From an uncultured Mogibacterium sp. (GTDB taxonomy: Bacteria > Bacillota > Clostridia > Peptostreptococcales > Anaerovoracaceae), in NCBI RefSeq assembly GCF_938041965.1, contig NZ_CALISE010000020.1, forward strand, positions 124,001 to 188,000: a stretch of DNA of 64,000 bases, in the 5' to 3' direction. Positions 17,177 to 26,011 of this stretch are shown piece after piece (position 1 is the first letter of the stretch; every line of letters starts with the position of its first letter). The position numbers and the translations under genes are program-made. Below the pieces are notes generated by a model that was not told where the DNA came from, did no database searches, and worked only from the letters and a program-made list of their open reading frames with translations.

Positions 17177-17205
17177 TTGACATATATATCGAACTGCGAT
17201 ATATC
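17177..17205 (+). promoter_or_regulatory. PadR promoter with inverted-repeat operators
   Basis: TTGACA (17177-17182) is 17 bp from a TATATC -10-like element (17200-17205). The spacer holds ATATATCG-AACTG-CGATATAT (17184-17204), and a second near-palindrome TATATCAAAGCTTGATATA overlaps downstream. The layout is typical of an autoregulated PadR gene. Confidence 0.65.
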
Positions 17206-17228
17206 AAAGCTTGATATAGGAGGAGCAA

Positions 17229-17513
17229 ATGGATTCAAAGCTAAAGAGGGTTTACGTCCCAATGTCGGAGACAGCCTTTTACATACTGTTTTGCTTGCAA
17301 GAGCCTCAGCACGGATACGGTATCGGGCAAGAGGTAAAGGCGATGACGAAAGGCGAAGTAAGCATAAGCCCTGGGACGATGTACGGAACACTGTCTAAGA
17401 TGGAGAAAGATGGATTAATTAGGTTCGTTAGTGAGGCGGAGAAGCGCAAAATTTACGAGATTACAGACCTCGGACGTGAGATTCTCACCACCGAGATGAA
17501 TCGTATTAAGTGA
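17229..17513 (+). CDS. PadR family transcriptional regulator
   Basis: A 94-residue winged-helix repressor of the short PadR-s2 type. Recognisable parts are MSETAFYILFCLQEPQHGYG (PadR helix 1-2, with the HGYG motif), SPGTMYGTLSKMEKDGLI (recognition helix), and YEITDLGREIL (wing and C-terminal helix). PadR proteins of this type are often followed by a DUF2812 membrane protein, as here 31 bp downstream, and repress their own operon. The palindromic promoter region directly upstream is the likely target. The inducer is unknown. Confidence 0.92.
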   Translation: MDSKLKRVYVPMSETAFYILFCLQEPQHGYGIGQEVKAMTKGEVSISPGTMYGTLSKMEKDGLIRFVSEAEKRKIYEITDLGREILTTEMNRIK

Positions 17514-17544
17514 ATATATATCAACAGTATTGGAGATGAGTACA

Positions 17545-18099
17545 ATGGGTAAGAGACAGACAAAGATCAGATATTTTACAATAGCAGATTACAACGAAGA
17601 GCAGGCATGGCTTGAGGAGCAGCACGAGAATGGATGGAAGCTAGTAAAGGTTACGGCGCCGTGCTTTTTCACATTCGAAGAGTGCGTGCCCGAAGAGGTT
17701 TCGTACAGGCTAGAATTTAACCAGACTAAGGCAACCGACGATTACCTCCAGATGTATGAGGATTACGGCTGGGAATATATAGGTGGATGCATGAACTGGA
17801 GCTATTTCAGAAAGCCTGTAGTTGAAAGCACTGCAGAAGGAGAAAATGAGATATTCTCCGACGATGAGTCGAGGCTGAATATGATAGATAGAATCGTACA
17901 TACTAGGCTTATACCTGTAATTGCCGCGCTGATTCCAGTTATTTTCCTAAATATAAGAAGCATGCTAGAAGAATCTGGTGTGTGGTATGGCTCCGCGAGA
18001 GGAGTGGTGAACATCATACTCATAGCGATTCTAGCCGTCGATATCTGCCTAGTTTCACACTGCTTAAGGAAGTTCAGAAAGCTTAAGAAGGACCTGTAG
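17545..18099 (+). CDS. DUF2812 domain membrane protein
   Basis: The 184-residue protein has an N-terminal soluble domain (about 1-100) with the DUF2812 hallmarks: RYFTIADYNEEQAWLEEQHE and NGWKLVKVTAPCFFTFEEC, then YRLEFNQTKATDDYLQMYED and YGWEYIGGCMNWSYFRKP. Two membrane helices follow (about 125-140 and 150-170). These proteins typically lie next to a PadR regulator and are thought to act as sensors or anti-regulators, but the mechanism is not established. ATG 17545 is preferred since GGAG lies 9 bp upstream; in-frame TTG 17530 and ATG 17536 also exist. Confidence 0.82.
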   Translation: MGKRQTKIRYFTIADYNEEQAWLEEQHENGWKLVKVTAPCFFTFEECVPEEVSYRLEFNQTKATDDYLQMYEDYGWEYIGGCMNWSYFRKPVVESTAEGENEIFSDDESRLNMIDRIVHTRLIPVIAALIPVIFLNIRSMLEESGVWYGSARGVVNIILIAILAVDICLVSHCLRKFRKLKKDL

Positions 18100-18127
18100 C
18101 CACATCGCTATATTCATGAAAATATAA

Positions 18128-18169
18128 AAAAGCACACAGCCCCGACTATTTGGGGCGCTGTGTGCTTTT
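18128..18169. terminator. Bidirectional terminator between DUF2812 gene and gpmI
   Basis: AAAAGCACACAGCCCC pairs with GGGGCGCTGTGTGCTTTT around a short loop. It has an A-run on one side and a T-run on the other and sits between convergent genes. Confidence 0.9.
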
Positions 18170-18225
18170 GTTCGTCTGTAGTTACCGTTCCGGCATCCGG
18201 CATTAAGCGCCGCCAGTTGATATGT

Positions 18226-19743
18226 CTAAACCAAAACTTCGCCGTGCATACCCGCTGGGACCTCGAGTCCCATGAGTGTCAGCAGAGTTGGCGATATGTC
18301 CGCCAGCTTGCCGTGAGGCACTTTGAAGGCTCTTGGCTCATTTGCGATGTGGCACAGCGGAACTGGTGATAGCGAATGCTTAGTCACGACATTATCCTTG
18401 TCATCTAGCATGTAGTCGGCATTCCCATGATCAGCTGTGAGCAAGATCTGACCATCCTTCGATAGAACCTTGTCTACAATCTGCTGAACGAGCCCGTCTA
18501 GCGTCTCTATAGCGCTTACTGCAGCATCGAAAACGCCTGTATGACCTACCATGTCAGGGTTTGCGAAGTTTAGTATGATGAGATCATACTTATCCGAGTC
18601 GATCGCTTCGAGCACTTTTTCAGTCAATAGTGGAGCGTTCATCTCTGGCTGAAGATCGTAAGTAGCGACCTTAGGAGATGGGATCAAGATGCGGTCCTCG
18701 CCTTTAACTGGAGCTTCGACACCTCCGTTAAAGAAAAATGTCACATGTGCGTACTTCTCAGTCTCGGCTATGCGGAGCTGAGTTAGACCTGCGGCTGACA
18801 CCACCCCTCCGAGAGTCGGTTCAACGACTTCTGGTGGGAACGCGACTTTTACATTAGGCATCGACGCATCGTACTCAGCCATGCACACGTACACGAGATT
18901 CGATAAAACTTTCTTCCTTGCAAATCCATCAAAATCAGGGTCCATGATTGCACGAGTTATCTCGCGTGCACGGTCAGGTCTGTAATTGATGAATATGACC
19001 GAGTCACCGTCTTTGATAGGGGTATCATCGACGATTGTTGGGAGCACGAACTCGTCAGACTCATCCTTGTCATATGATATCTGAATCGCTTCAGCAGGAG
19101 AAGCTGCTCTGACGCCTTCAGAAAGTGTAAGTGCGTCGTACGCAAGCTCCAGTCTCTCCCAGCGCTTATCTCTATCCATGGCATAGAAACGGCCAGAGAT
19201 AACTCCGATTCTGCCTAGTCCAAGCTCAGAGAACTTCTCCTCGAGTGCACTCAGATAAGTCATCGCACTGCGAGGCGGCACGTCGCGGCCGTCGAGGAAG
19301 CAGTGAACCACTACATCCTTGATATTTGAACGCTTTGCAAGCTCTAAAACTGCGTAGAGGTGTTCGAGCTTGCTGTGTACGCCACCATCCGAGCATAGTC
19401 CCATTATGTGAAGGGTGTGACCTGAAGCTGCATTTTCCATGGCTTCAAGCAGCACCTTGTTGTTATAAAATTCGCCAGTGCTAATAGATTTGTTGATGCG
19501 AGGAAGGTCCTGCAGCACAACATTTCCAGCACCTATATTGGTGTGTCCAACCTCGGAGTTGCCGATTTGCCCGTCAGGAAGTCCGACGAATTCACCGCTC
19601 GCCTCCAGGGTGATGAACGGGTATTTTGCAAAAAGTGCATCGAGATGAGGTTTTCTAGCGGCAGCAATTGCGTTGCCGTGCGATTCTTCGCGGATTCCGT
19701 AGCCATCGAGAATCATCAGCATTGTTGGTCTATTTTTAATCAT
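18226..19743 (-). CDS. gpmI: 2,3-bisphosphoglycerate-independent phosphoglycerate mutase
   Basis: This enzyme interconverts 3- and 2-phosphoglycerate in glycolysis through a phosphoserine intermediate and needs manganese. The 505-residue size matches the family. MLMILDGYGIREESHGNAI at the N-terminus has the metal-binding Asp, GQIGNSEVGHTNIGAG contains the catalytic Ser, and LTADHGNADYML with TKHSLSPVPL near the C-terminus carry metal ligands. The start at 19743 (MIKNRPTM) is chosen because AGGAGG lies 6 bp upstream; an in-frame ATG 36 bp further upstream has no such site. It is a single gene divergent from addA, not in a gap-pgk-tpi operon. Confidence 0.96.
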   Translation of the reverse strand: MIKNRPTMLMILDGYGIREESHGNAIAAARKPHLDALFAKYPFITLEASGEFVGLPDGQIGNSEVGHTNIGAGNVVLQDLPRINKSISTGEFYNNKVLLEAMENAASGHTLHIMGLCSDGGVHSKLEHLYAVLELAKRSNIKDVVVHCFLDGRDVPPRSAMTYLSALEEKFSELGLGRIGVISGRFYAMDRDKRWERLELAYDALTLSEGVRAASPAEAIQISYDKDESDEFVLPTIVDDTPIKDGDSVIFINYRPDRAREITRAIMDPDFDGFARKKVLSNLVYVCMAEYDASMPNVKVAFPPEVVEPTLGGVVSAAGLTQLRIAETEKYAHVTFFFNGGVEAPVKGEDRILIPSPKVATYDLQPEMNAPLLTEKVLEAIDSDKYDLIILNFANPDMVGHTGVFDAAVSAIETLDGLVQQIVDKVLSKDGQILLTADHGNADYMLDDKDNVVTKHSLSPVPLCHIANEPRAFKVPHGKLADISPTLLTLMGLEVPAGMHGEVLV

Positions 19744-19865
19744 TGCTATCCTCCTATAGATATATCCAAGTATACACAAGAGCTGTGTTTATTTCTAGGA
19801 GCTGAAGTATTGATTTATAGTTTATAATTGTGATTAAAATCTGTGTTTCCAGTATTACTTGGGGT

Positions 19866-19893
19866 TTGCACGCGATAATAAACATCATATAAT
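19866..19893 (+). promoter_or_regulatory. Predicted addA promoter
   Basis: TTGCAC (19866-19871), 16-bp spacer, TATAAT (19888-19893), about 32 bp before the addA start. Confidence 0.65.
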
Positions 19894-19924
19894 AGTAGCA
19901 TCATTATTTTAAGGAGAACGGAAG

Positions 19925-22900
19925 ATGGCAGACGTCAGATTTACGCCTGATCAGCAGAGGGCGATCGATACTATCGACAAAAGCATTCTCGTATCGGCCG
20001 CAGCTGGTTCCGGCAAGACGGCAGTACTCGTTGAGCGCATCATCAATATCATAGTTCAGGGTAAGGCGGATGTTGACCGCATGCTTGTCGTGACTTTTAC
20101 AAATGCCGCGGCATCCGAGATGAGGCTCAAACTGACTAAGGCGATTAACAAGGAAATCAAGGCAGCTCAGGCTTCTGAACCAGAGAGAGCGGAGAAGCTC
20201 AGGCAGCAGCTCGGTAAGATGTATAGGTCGTACATATCGACGGTACATAGCTTTTGTAACCGAGTTATCAAGGAATTTTTCTACCTGACTGACCTCGAGC
20301 CGAACTTCAAGATATGTGATAGCCTCAAGGCTGAAATCATGAAGATGGAAGCTATCGAAGAGGTGTTTGAACAGGGATTTGAAGAGGATGATTTTATAGA
20401 AGGGGGCTCATTTCGTGAGTTTTTAGACCGCTATAGTAAGGAGCGAGATGATAAGGGGTTAATGCAGGAGCTCGTCAAAGCATACGCGGATCTCAGGAGC
20501 ATGCCAGATTATTTTGAATGGTCTGAGCGCATGGCTGAGAAGCTTCGCATACCGGAGAGCGGCGACTACCGAGATAGCGATTTATATAGAGAGCTGTGGG
20601 CAGATGCAAGGAAGGTCGTGGATGATGCCCTTCACGAAGCACTTGGATTGCAGGAGTATCTGATCGCACTTAATTTGCCCAATACGGCAGCGAAACTTGA
20701 CTCCGAGATAGGCGTCTTTCAGACTTTGGCAGATGCTATCAAGTCTATTTGTGATAGAGGAGAGCTTGCTAGAGGTACTGAAGAGGTTGTTTCTAAGGTG
20801 TTCCAAAATCCTGTTTTTGGCACATTCTCTGGTGGAAAAGGTGAAAGAGAGGCTTACAAGGTGGTATCTGCTGATTGTAAGGCTCGCAGAGATACATATA
20901 AGAACAACTTCCAGAACTTCTTTAAGGAATACAATTTTGCCGAGCTCAAGACTTTATTCGAAGAGCAGGCGGAAACGTACAAGTATACGATGTATTATTT
21001 GGCGCTACTCAAGGAGTTTGAGCGCATTTATAGTGTCAAGAAGAGAGACCAGGGTGTTATCGACTACGGTGACATGGAACATATAACCGCAGATATTCTC
21101 AAGAATGAAGAGGCAAGGAAGGTGCTCCGTGAACGGTTCGAATTTATATTCGTTGATGAATATCAGGATGTGAATACTCTGCAGGAATTCCTAATTGACA
21201 GTGTAGCGCGAGAAGATAACGTGTTCAAAGTAGGGGACGTCAAGCAGAGTATCTACAAGTTCAGACAGGCTGAGCCTCATATATTTGAGGAGACATCTAG
21301 GGCGTATAAAGACGAGCACAATGAGCATGCAATTCAGATAAATCTCAACAAAAACTTCCGCAGCAACGGGGCCACGATTGACTACATCAACTATGTATTT
21401 CAAGATTTGATGGATGGCTATGACGATGACGAGAAGCTATATCAAGGACTTACGGGGCATCCTGAATATAACCTTAAGCCAGAAGTGCACCTGCTTCTAA
21501 CTGAAATGGATGATTCAGGCGAAGGGGAGAGCTCAGATACAATTTATACACCTCGAGGCTCTCAGCTGGTCGATATAGAAGGACCTGTAGCTGGCACTTT
21601 AGACGAGTCTGCTGAAGAGATTAAAGCTCTGTCCAAAGCAGAGATAGAAGCGATTCATGTTGCGGATATTGTCAGCAGTATCATCGGTACGGAATTCTAC
21701 GATGGCAAGAGCGGAAAGGTTAGAAAAGCAACTCTGAGAGATATAGCCATACTGCTCCGTTCTACTAAGAATAAATCAGACATGTATTATAAGTCGCTGA
21801 TGAGCAAGAGCATCTCGTCACACATCTCCGATGATGGTGGCTATTTTGACACGGTTGAAGTAGCTGTTGCTATGGCGGTACTTAAAATTGTTGATAACAT
21901 GCATCAGGATATACCGCTCATATCCGTGCTCAGGTCAGAGGTGTTCGGGTTTACTCCAGAGCAGCTTGCTGAGATAAGAGCCTTTGCAAGAGAGAAGCAG
22001 ATTGCGGAAGCGAAGGAAAGAGAAGGGGATGTGCAGTATCAGAGGCAGTCATACTGCGATGCATTACTTTTATACAGTGCAAATGGCAGTGACGATAGTT
22101 TAAAGTCTCGTGTAAATGAGGCACTAGCGACCATCGAGAAATGGCGTGCGCACAGCAAGATGATGCAGCTCGATGATTACATTTGGTACCTACTAGAAGA
22201 TTCCAACTATTACATGTACGCAGGTGCTATGTATGGCGGCAGACAGAGACAGGCAAACCTAAGGGCGCTAGTCGAGAGGGCTGGAGCTTTTAGGATGTCT
22301 AGCATTGCCTCGCTCAGCAGCTACATAAGCTATCTTGAGGTGCTCAGAACTAAGAATGTTGAGATGGGGCAGCCGTCAATGGTCAGCGAGGAAGATGATG
22401 TTATCAGGATAATGACCATCCATAAGAGTAAGGGACTCGAGTTTCCGTTCGTAATCGTAGCAGGCATGGGCAATCAGCTCAATTATTCATCTGGCATCAA
22501 AGGCTTCCAGTTCGATAACGAGCTTGGAATCGCTTTGGCGTATGTTAATCCAGATGAGCATTACTGGCGGAGAACGCTGATGCAGAAGAAGATAACAGCC
22601 AAGATTCGTGAGGATGAATATCAGGAGCAGCTTAGAGTCTTGTACGTTGCGATGACGCGTGCTAGGGAAAAGTTATACCTTATCGGCTGCGAGAAGACAG
22701 AAGACTTTGTGCTAGATGATATTCGCTCTAGAACTAGTTATTTTAAGATTATGGGAAAGCTGTGTGACTCTGGGCACTATAACGAGTATACATCTACTGA
22801 TATGCATGAAGTTAAGATGCCGCGGCTTCCACGAGAGGCAAATAATTTCTTGACCACTGATAAGCTCCCGATGGATATCGAGCTAAGTGAAGAATATGAA

Positions 22901-23590
22901 GAGGTCAAGAGGCGTCTCGACTATGAATATGCGTATAAGGATGACCTATCTACTAAGGCGAAATACTCTGTCAGTGAGCTTAACAAGGAAGCAATAGAGG
23001 AGTCAATTTACAGGGGCAAAATCGAAGATAGAAATACGAGAATTGAGAGGCTAGCTAGCGCTGATGCAGCGAGCATCGGAACGGCTTATCATAGGATTAT
23101 TGAATTTGTGGATTTTAAGAAGGCAGTAAACGAAGCTGGTGAGTGTGATAAGTCCTATATAGAGGAAAGAGCTGAGACTCTTAAGAAAAACAGCGCTATC
23201 TCTGAACCAGTGTTTAAAGCGCTTGATCTTCATAAGATATATGCGTTCTTTGAGAATGAAATCGGACTTCGTGCATGTGAAGCAGCTCAGGCAGGACTTC
23301 TATCAAAGGAAAAGCCTTTTACCTTAAGGTTAGAACGAGATGGCAAAAGTGTACTGGTTCAAGGTATTATCGATTGCTACTTTAATGATGGAGATGGACT
23401 GGTTCTGGTTGACTACAAGAGTAACAGGCTTAGATATAAGGATAGAGAGGCTGATATTGAACGTATAAAAGAAGAGTATCGTGAGCAAATAGGTCTCTAT
23501 AGGCGTGCTCTTGAGGAGGGCACGGGGTTAAGTGTAAATGAGGCATATCTGTATTTGCTAGATAAATCAATCACCATATCGATGTTATAA
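19925..23590 (+). CDS. addA: ATP-dependent helicase/nuclease AddA
   Basis: AddA is the UvrD-like helicase and RecB-type nuclease of the AddAB complex that processes double-strand breaks for recombination. The 1221-residue size is typical. Visible motifs: Walker A VSAAAGSGKTAVLVERI (about 28-44), motif II EFIFVDEYQDVN (about 404), VGDVKQSIYKFRQAEP (motif III region), VIRIMTIHKSKGLEFPF (about 826), RVLYVAMTRAREKLYLIG (about 906), and the C-terminal nuclease DYKSNRL (about 1157). The partner AddB normally sits directly upstream in Firmicutes; here the upstream gene is gpmI on the other strand, so addB must lie elsewhere. AAGGAG precedes the ATG. Confidence 0.96.
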   Translation: MADVRFTPDQQRAIDTIDKSILVSAAAGSGKTAVLVERIINIIVQGKADVDRMLVVTFTNAAASEMRLKLTKAINKEIKAAQASEPERAEKLRQQLGKMYRSYISTVHSFCNRVIKEFFYLTDLEPNFKICDSLKAEIMKMEAIEEVFEQGFEEDDFIEGGSFREFLDRYSKERDDKGLMQELVKAYADLRSMPDYFEWSERMAEKLRIPESGDYRDSDLYRELWADARKVVDDALHEALGLQEYLIALNLPNTAAKLDSEIGVFQTLADAIKSICDRGELARGTEEVVSKVFQNPVFGTFSGGKGEREAYKVVSADCKARRDTYKNNFQNFFKEYNFAELKTLFEEQAETYKYTMYYLALLKEFERIYSVKKRDQGVIDYGDMEHITADILKNEEARKVLRERFEFIFVDEYQDVNTLQEFLIDSVAREDNVFKVGDVKQSIYKFRQAEPHIFEETSRAYKDEHNEHAIQINLNKNFRSNGATIDYINYVFQDLMDGYDDDEKLYQGLTGHPEYNLKPEVHLLLTEMDDSGEGESSDTIYTPRGSQLVDIEGPVAGTLDESAEEIKALSKAEIEAIHVADIVSSIIGTEFYDGKSGKVRKATLRDIAILLRSTKNKSDMYYKSLMSKSISSHISDDGGYFDTVEVAVAMAVLKIVDNMHQDIPLISVLRSEVFGFTPEQLAEIRAFAREKQIAEAKEREGDVQYQRQSYCDALLLYSANGSDDSLKSRVNEALATIEKWRAHSKMMQLDDYIWYLLEDSNYYMYAGAMYGGRQRQANLRALVERAGAFRMSSIASLSSYISYLEVLRTKNVEMGQPSMVSEEDDVIRIMTIHKSKGLEFPFVIVAGMGNQLNYSSGIKGFQFDNELGIALAYVNPDEHYWRRTLMQKKITAKIREDEYQEQLRVLYVAMTRAREKLYLIGCEKTEDFVLDDIRSRTSYFKIMGKLCDSGHYNEYTSTDMHEVKMPRLPREANNFLTTDKLPMDIELSEEYEEVKRRLDYEYAYKDDLSTKAKYSVSELNKEAIEESIYRGKIEDRNTRIERLASADAASIGTAYHRIIEFVDFKKAVNEAGECDKSYIEERAETLKKNSAISEPVFKALDLHKIYAFFENEIGLRACEAAQAGLLSKEKPFTLRLERDGKSVLVQGIIDCYFNDGDGLVLVDYKSNRLRYKDREADIERIKEEYREQIGLYRRALEEGTGLSVNEAYLYLLDKSITISML

Positions 23591-23638
23591 CAAAGGGCGA
23601 ATTCTACTGAGAATTCAGCATAGAAGAGAGGTAAGAAA

Positions 23639-24115
23639 ATGTTCAGAAAATTGAGAAACCAGAAAAAAGCTATTTCAGAAGAGTGCGCAAAGGATCTGCT
23701 AAAAGAGACCCCAAGAGGTATACTAGCGGTAAACGGTGACGATAATTATCCATATGCGGTTCCAGTTAACTATCTCTATGATGAGCAGAAGGGGCGCATT
23801 TACTTCCACAGCCTACATGGAGGCTATAAGGTCGAGTGCATGGAGAGATGTGACAAGGTATGCTTCACTGTGTACGGAAACGTGCAGGTTAAGGAAGAGA
23901 CGTGGGCACCGTACGTAGAGAGCGTGGTCGTGTTTGGAAAGTGCCATCCAATTGAAGATAGAGAAGAGATGTTTGAAGTGCTGAAAAACTTCGCTCTAAA
24001 ATACTATCCAAGCGAGGAACTCGTGCACCGCGAGATAAAAGCAACTGGCCATGCTGTGCAGATGTACGAGATTGAGATTGAGCATATGACTGGTAAAGAA
24101 GTGCAAGAGAAATAA
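23639..24115 (+). CDS. Pyridoxamine 5'-phosphate oxidase family flavoprotein
   Basis: A 158-residue split-barrel protein like NimA and related FMN-binding proteins. TPRGILAVNGDDNYPYAVPV (about 24-43) is the core strand motif, GRIYFHSLHGGYKVE matches the FMN-contact loop with the conserved HxxGxK, and VESVVVFGKCHPIED contains the V(V)xG motif. NimA relatives can detoxify nitroimidazoles, but many homologues have unknown substrates, so no resistance function is claimed. GAGAGG precedes the ATG; it begins 48 bp after addA and may be co-transcribed with it. Confidence 0.87.
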   Translation: MFRKLRNQKKAISEECAKDLLKETPRGILAVNGDDNYPYAVPVNYLYDEQKGRIYFHSLHGGYKVECMERCDKVCFTVYGNVQVKEETWAPYVESVVVFGKCHPIEDREEMFEVLKNFALKYYPSEELVHREIKATGHAVQMYEIEIEHMTGKEVQEK

Positions 24116-24167
24116 AGCTTGTATACATAAAAAACCATTTAATGGATAATAAATACCATTAATACTA

Positions 24168-24196
24168 TTGAACCGATAATATTATGATGATAAAAT
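24168..24196 (+). promoter_or_regulatory. Predicted promoter of the first PKTG surface protein
   Basis: TTGAAC (24168-24173), 17-bp spacer, TAAAAT (24191-24196). The TTAGTT-N6-AACTAA palindrome starts 12 bp after the -10. Confidence 0.5.
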
Positions 24197-24197
24197 G

Positions 24198-24241
24198 ACA
24201 CACGTCAGTTAGTTAATATGAACTAACCAGCGTGTGTTTTT
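24198..24241 (+). terminator. Long hairpin enclosing the palindrome, possible terminator or attenuator
   Basis: ACACACG (24198-24204) pairs with CGTGTGT (24231-24237) outside the inner GTTAGTT/AACTAAC stem, with TTTT after it. It may end transcription from the upstream genes, or act as an attenuator for the surface protein if the promoter at 24168 is used. Confidence 0.5.
24209..24226 (+). promoter_or_regulatory. Candidate operator TTAGTT-N6-AACTAA (surface protein)
   Basis: TTAGTTAATATGAACTAA has the same two 6-bp half-sites and spacing as 2805-2822 and 63736-63753. Because it also forms part of a terminator-like stem, a structural role is an alternative. Confidence 0.5.
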
Positions 24242-24316
24242 ATGTTAAGTAAGCCGAATGGTAGCTGAGAATATTTCTCAGCAGGGGTTTATGTATAGTA
24301 GGAAAGGAAAAAATAT

Positions 24317-25780
24317 ATGGAGTATGTCAAGAAGAGAAGTATATTGTTCGTAGCAATTCTTGTGCTCAGCATGGTTCTTGGAAGCATCAGCATAGTTTCA
24401 GCAGCAAGCAGAACACAGGACGTGTACAAGTCCTACGATGTGTCTGTAAAGTCTGGAAGCAGTGCATATGGGTATACTGACGGAAATAAGTGGAGCGCAG
24501 TGTACGAGAAGGTTCTAGGAACTAATGGCACAACGCTAACGCCTATATGGTATTCGGCTGATGGTTCTAATTATTACCCAGTAGAGGTATCTAGAGTTTA
24601 TCAGCCAGGCGGATATGTATACACGTTTAAGGCTAATGGTGCAGTCCTCTATACAGGTCAAAATGCTGTAATGCATCCTTCAATTATTGCAAAACTGTAT
24701 GATAAGAAACTTACTAAGACTATATACAGCGGAACAGAGACTGTTTCAAATCAGACATTTAACGGACCTGTTGAGGTAGAAGCGGGAGCAAATATCACTT
24801 TTGACAACGTAAAGTTCAACAATGGTCTCACTACTTATGGAGTGTCTAATGTATCGAACAGTTCGTTCACAGACAGCACTGCTGTAAACAAAGGCAGTGG
24901 TAAGACTTACATCGCTGATACGTATTTCGGTCATACCGCTAGCTCATCGAGCTTCTATGGTCAGACTTCATCGGTAGTTGGAGTAAAGCTGAAGAGCAAC
25001 CGCCTTTCAGACGCAGTAAAGGGCAAGGCATATGCTGAGCTCCTTTCGTTCCCTGATTTTTCTTACACCTATTACCCAAGCTCGTATAGTGCAAGGGTAA
25101 CAGCCAAGATGCATTATGATTCAGTGAACATCGTCGGTGCGCTACCAGGTGGACTTACAGCAAGCGCTGCAAACTACGATGCTACGGCTGAGAAGACAGA
25201 TGTCAATATCACAGGAACACCAACTGCAGAGGGAATAGATCAGCTATTCGATATTAATTTTACAGAAGGCGTTTCGAAATTAAATATCACAATTCCAATG
25301 TTAATTAATGTTAATGCATATAGCATTGAGTACAATGTTATTGGAGACACACCAAATGGATATGCAGTTCCAAGCACTGTAACTGGTGTAGGGTACGGCG
25401 AGACAGTTACACTTGAGGCGGCACCAAATAGCATTTCTGGACAAAAGAATGGCGTTAACGGCACATGGGAATTTTCCGGCTGGTCGACAGACAGAAACAA
25501 TATAAGCACTACAAAGGTCACTACGGTAAATGTAACCCAGAATACAGTGGTATATGGGCAGTGGATATTTAAAGCGGATAACACTTCTTCTACTACTGTT
25601 ACACCTGCTTCAGGAAACTCTAGCAGAAACAGTGCTCCTGCAGCTAATACCGTAGGCAAGCATAATGTTCATAGACATGGACCAAAGACGGGTGATAGCA
25701 ATGATATCGGTGGATACTTGCTAGTGCTCGGAGTTGCTTCGGCGATATTGGCAGTCGTTTCAAAGCGCAAGGCTAACTAG
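24317..25780 (+). CDS. Cell-wall anchored surface protein with InlB/Flg_new-like repeat
   Basis: A 487-residue exported protein. A signal peptide (VKKRSILFVAILVLSMVLGS, cleavage near residue 32) is followed by a large Ser/Tyr/Asn-rich region with no recognised domain, then a Listeria-Bacteroides type repeat (about 330-420; YSIEYNVIGDTPNGYAVPST, FSGWSTDRNN, VYGQWIF), a Ser/Thr/Asn spacer, and the sorting signal GPKTGDSND, a hydrophobic segment and a KRK tail. PKTG fits sortases of the (S/P)PxTG class, as in C. difficile SrtB, rather than LPxTG; no sortase lies in the window. The role may be adhesion or matrix contact (inference). Confidence 0.82.
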   Translation: MEYVKKRSILFVAILVLSMVLGSISIVSAASRTQDVYKSYDVSVKSGSSAYGYTDGNKWSAVYEKVLGTNGTTLTPIWYSADGSNYYPVEVSRVYQPGGYVYTFKANGAVLYTGQNAVMHPSIIAKLYDKKLTKTIYSGTETVSNQTFNGPVEVEAGANITFDNVKFNNGLTTYGVSNVSNSSFTDSTAVNKGSGKTYIADTYFGHTASSSSFYGQTSSVVGVKLKSNRLSDAVKGKAYAELLSFPDFSYTYYPSSYSARVTAKMHYDSVNIVGALPGGLTASAANYDATAEKTDVNITGTPTAEGIDQLFDINFTEGVSKLNITIPMLINVNAYSIEYNVIGDTPNGYAVPSTVTGVGYGETVTLEAAPNSISGQKNGVNGTWEFSGWSTDRNNISTTKVTTVNVTQNTVVYGQWIFKADNTSSTTVTPASGNSSRNSAPAANTVGKHNVHRHGPKTGDSNDIGGYLLVLGVASAILAVVSKRKAN

Positions 25781-25858
25781 TTAAGGCGGCTGTCCGTATA
25801 GCGATATGCGATTATAAAAATTTAATAAAGCCTAAAGTAATAAGTTATAAATATGCTA

Positions 25859-25917
25859 GACGGGAAAATCGAGATTTGCTCAGGAATTGAAAAATCTTGG
25901 ATTTCTCGTTTTGTTTT
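25859..25917 (+). terminator. Terminator after the first surface protein
   Basis: ACGGGAAAATCGAGATTT pairs (with G-U pairs and one bulge) with AAATCTTGGATTTCTCGT, followed by TTTGTTTTG. Confidence 0.6.
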
Positions 25918-26011
25918 GTAGCGTTGTTCTGTATAATTTATTTATCTAGGTTACTATAAGTAGTAATTGTAAGAAAATCGCATAATATAAGGCAAGATGT
26001 AGGAGCATATG

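Noticed and set aside
17171..17398. 75-codon frame overlapping the padR start
   Set aside because: It reads through the promoter and part of padR in another frame; the PadR motifs are in the 17229 frame.
24198..24241. Treating the TTAGTT palindrome at 24209 solely as a terminator stem
   Set aside because: The stem could end the upstream transcript, but exact match to two promoter-linked 18-mers makes a protein-binding site at least equally likely, so both readings are kept.
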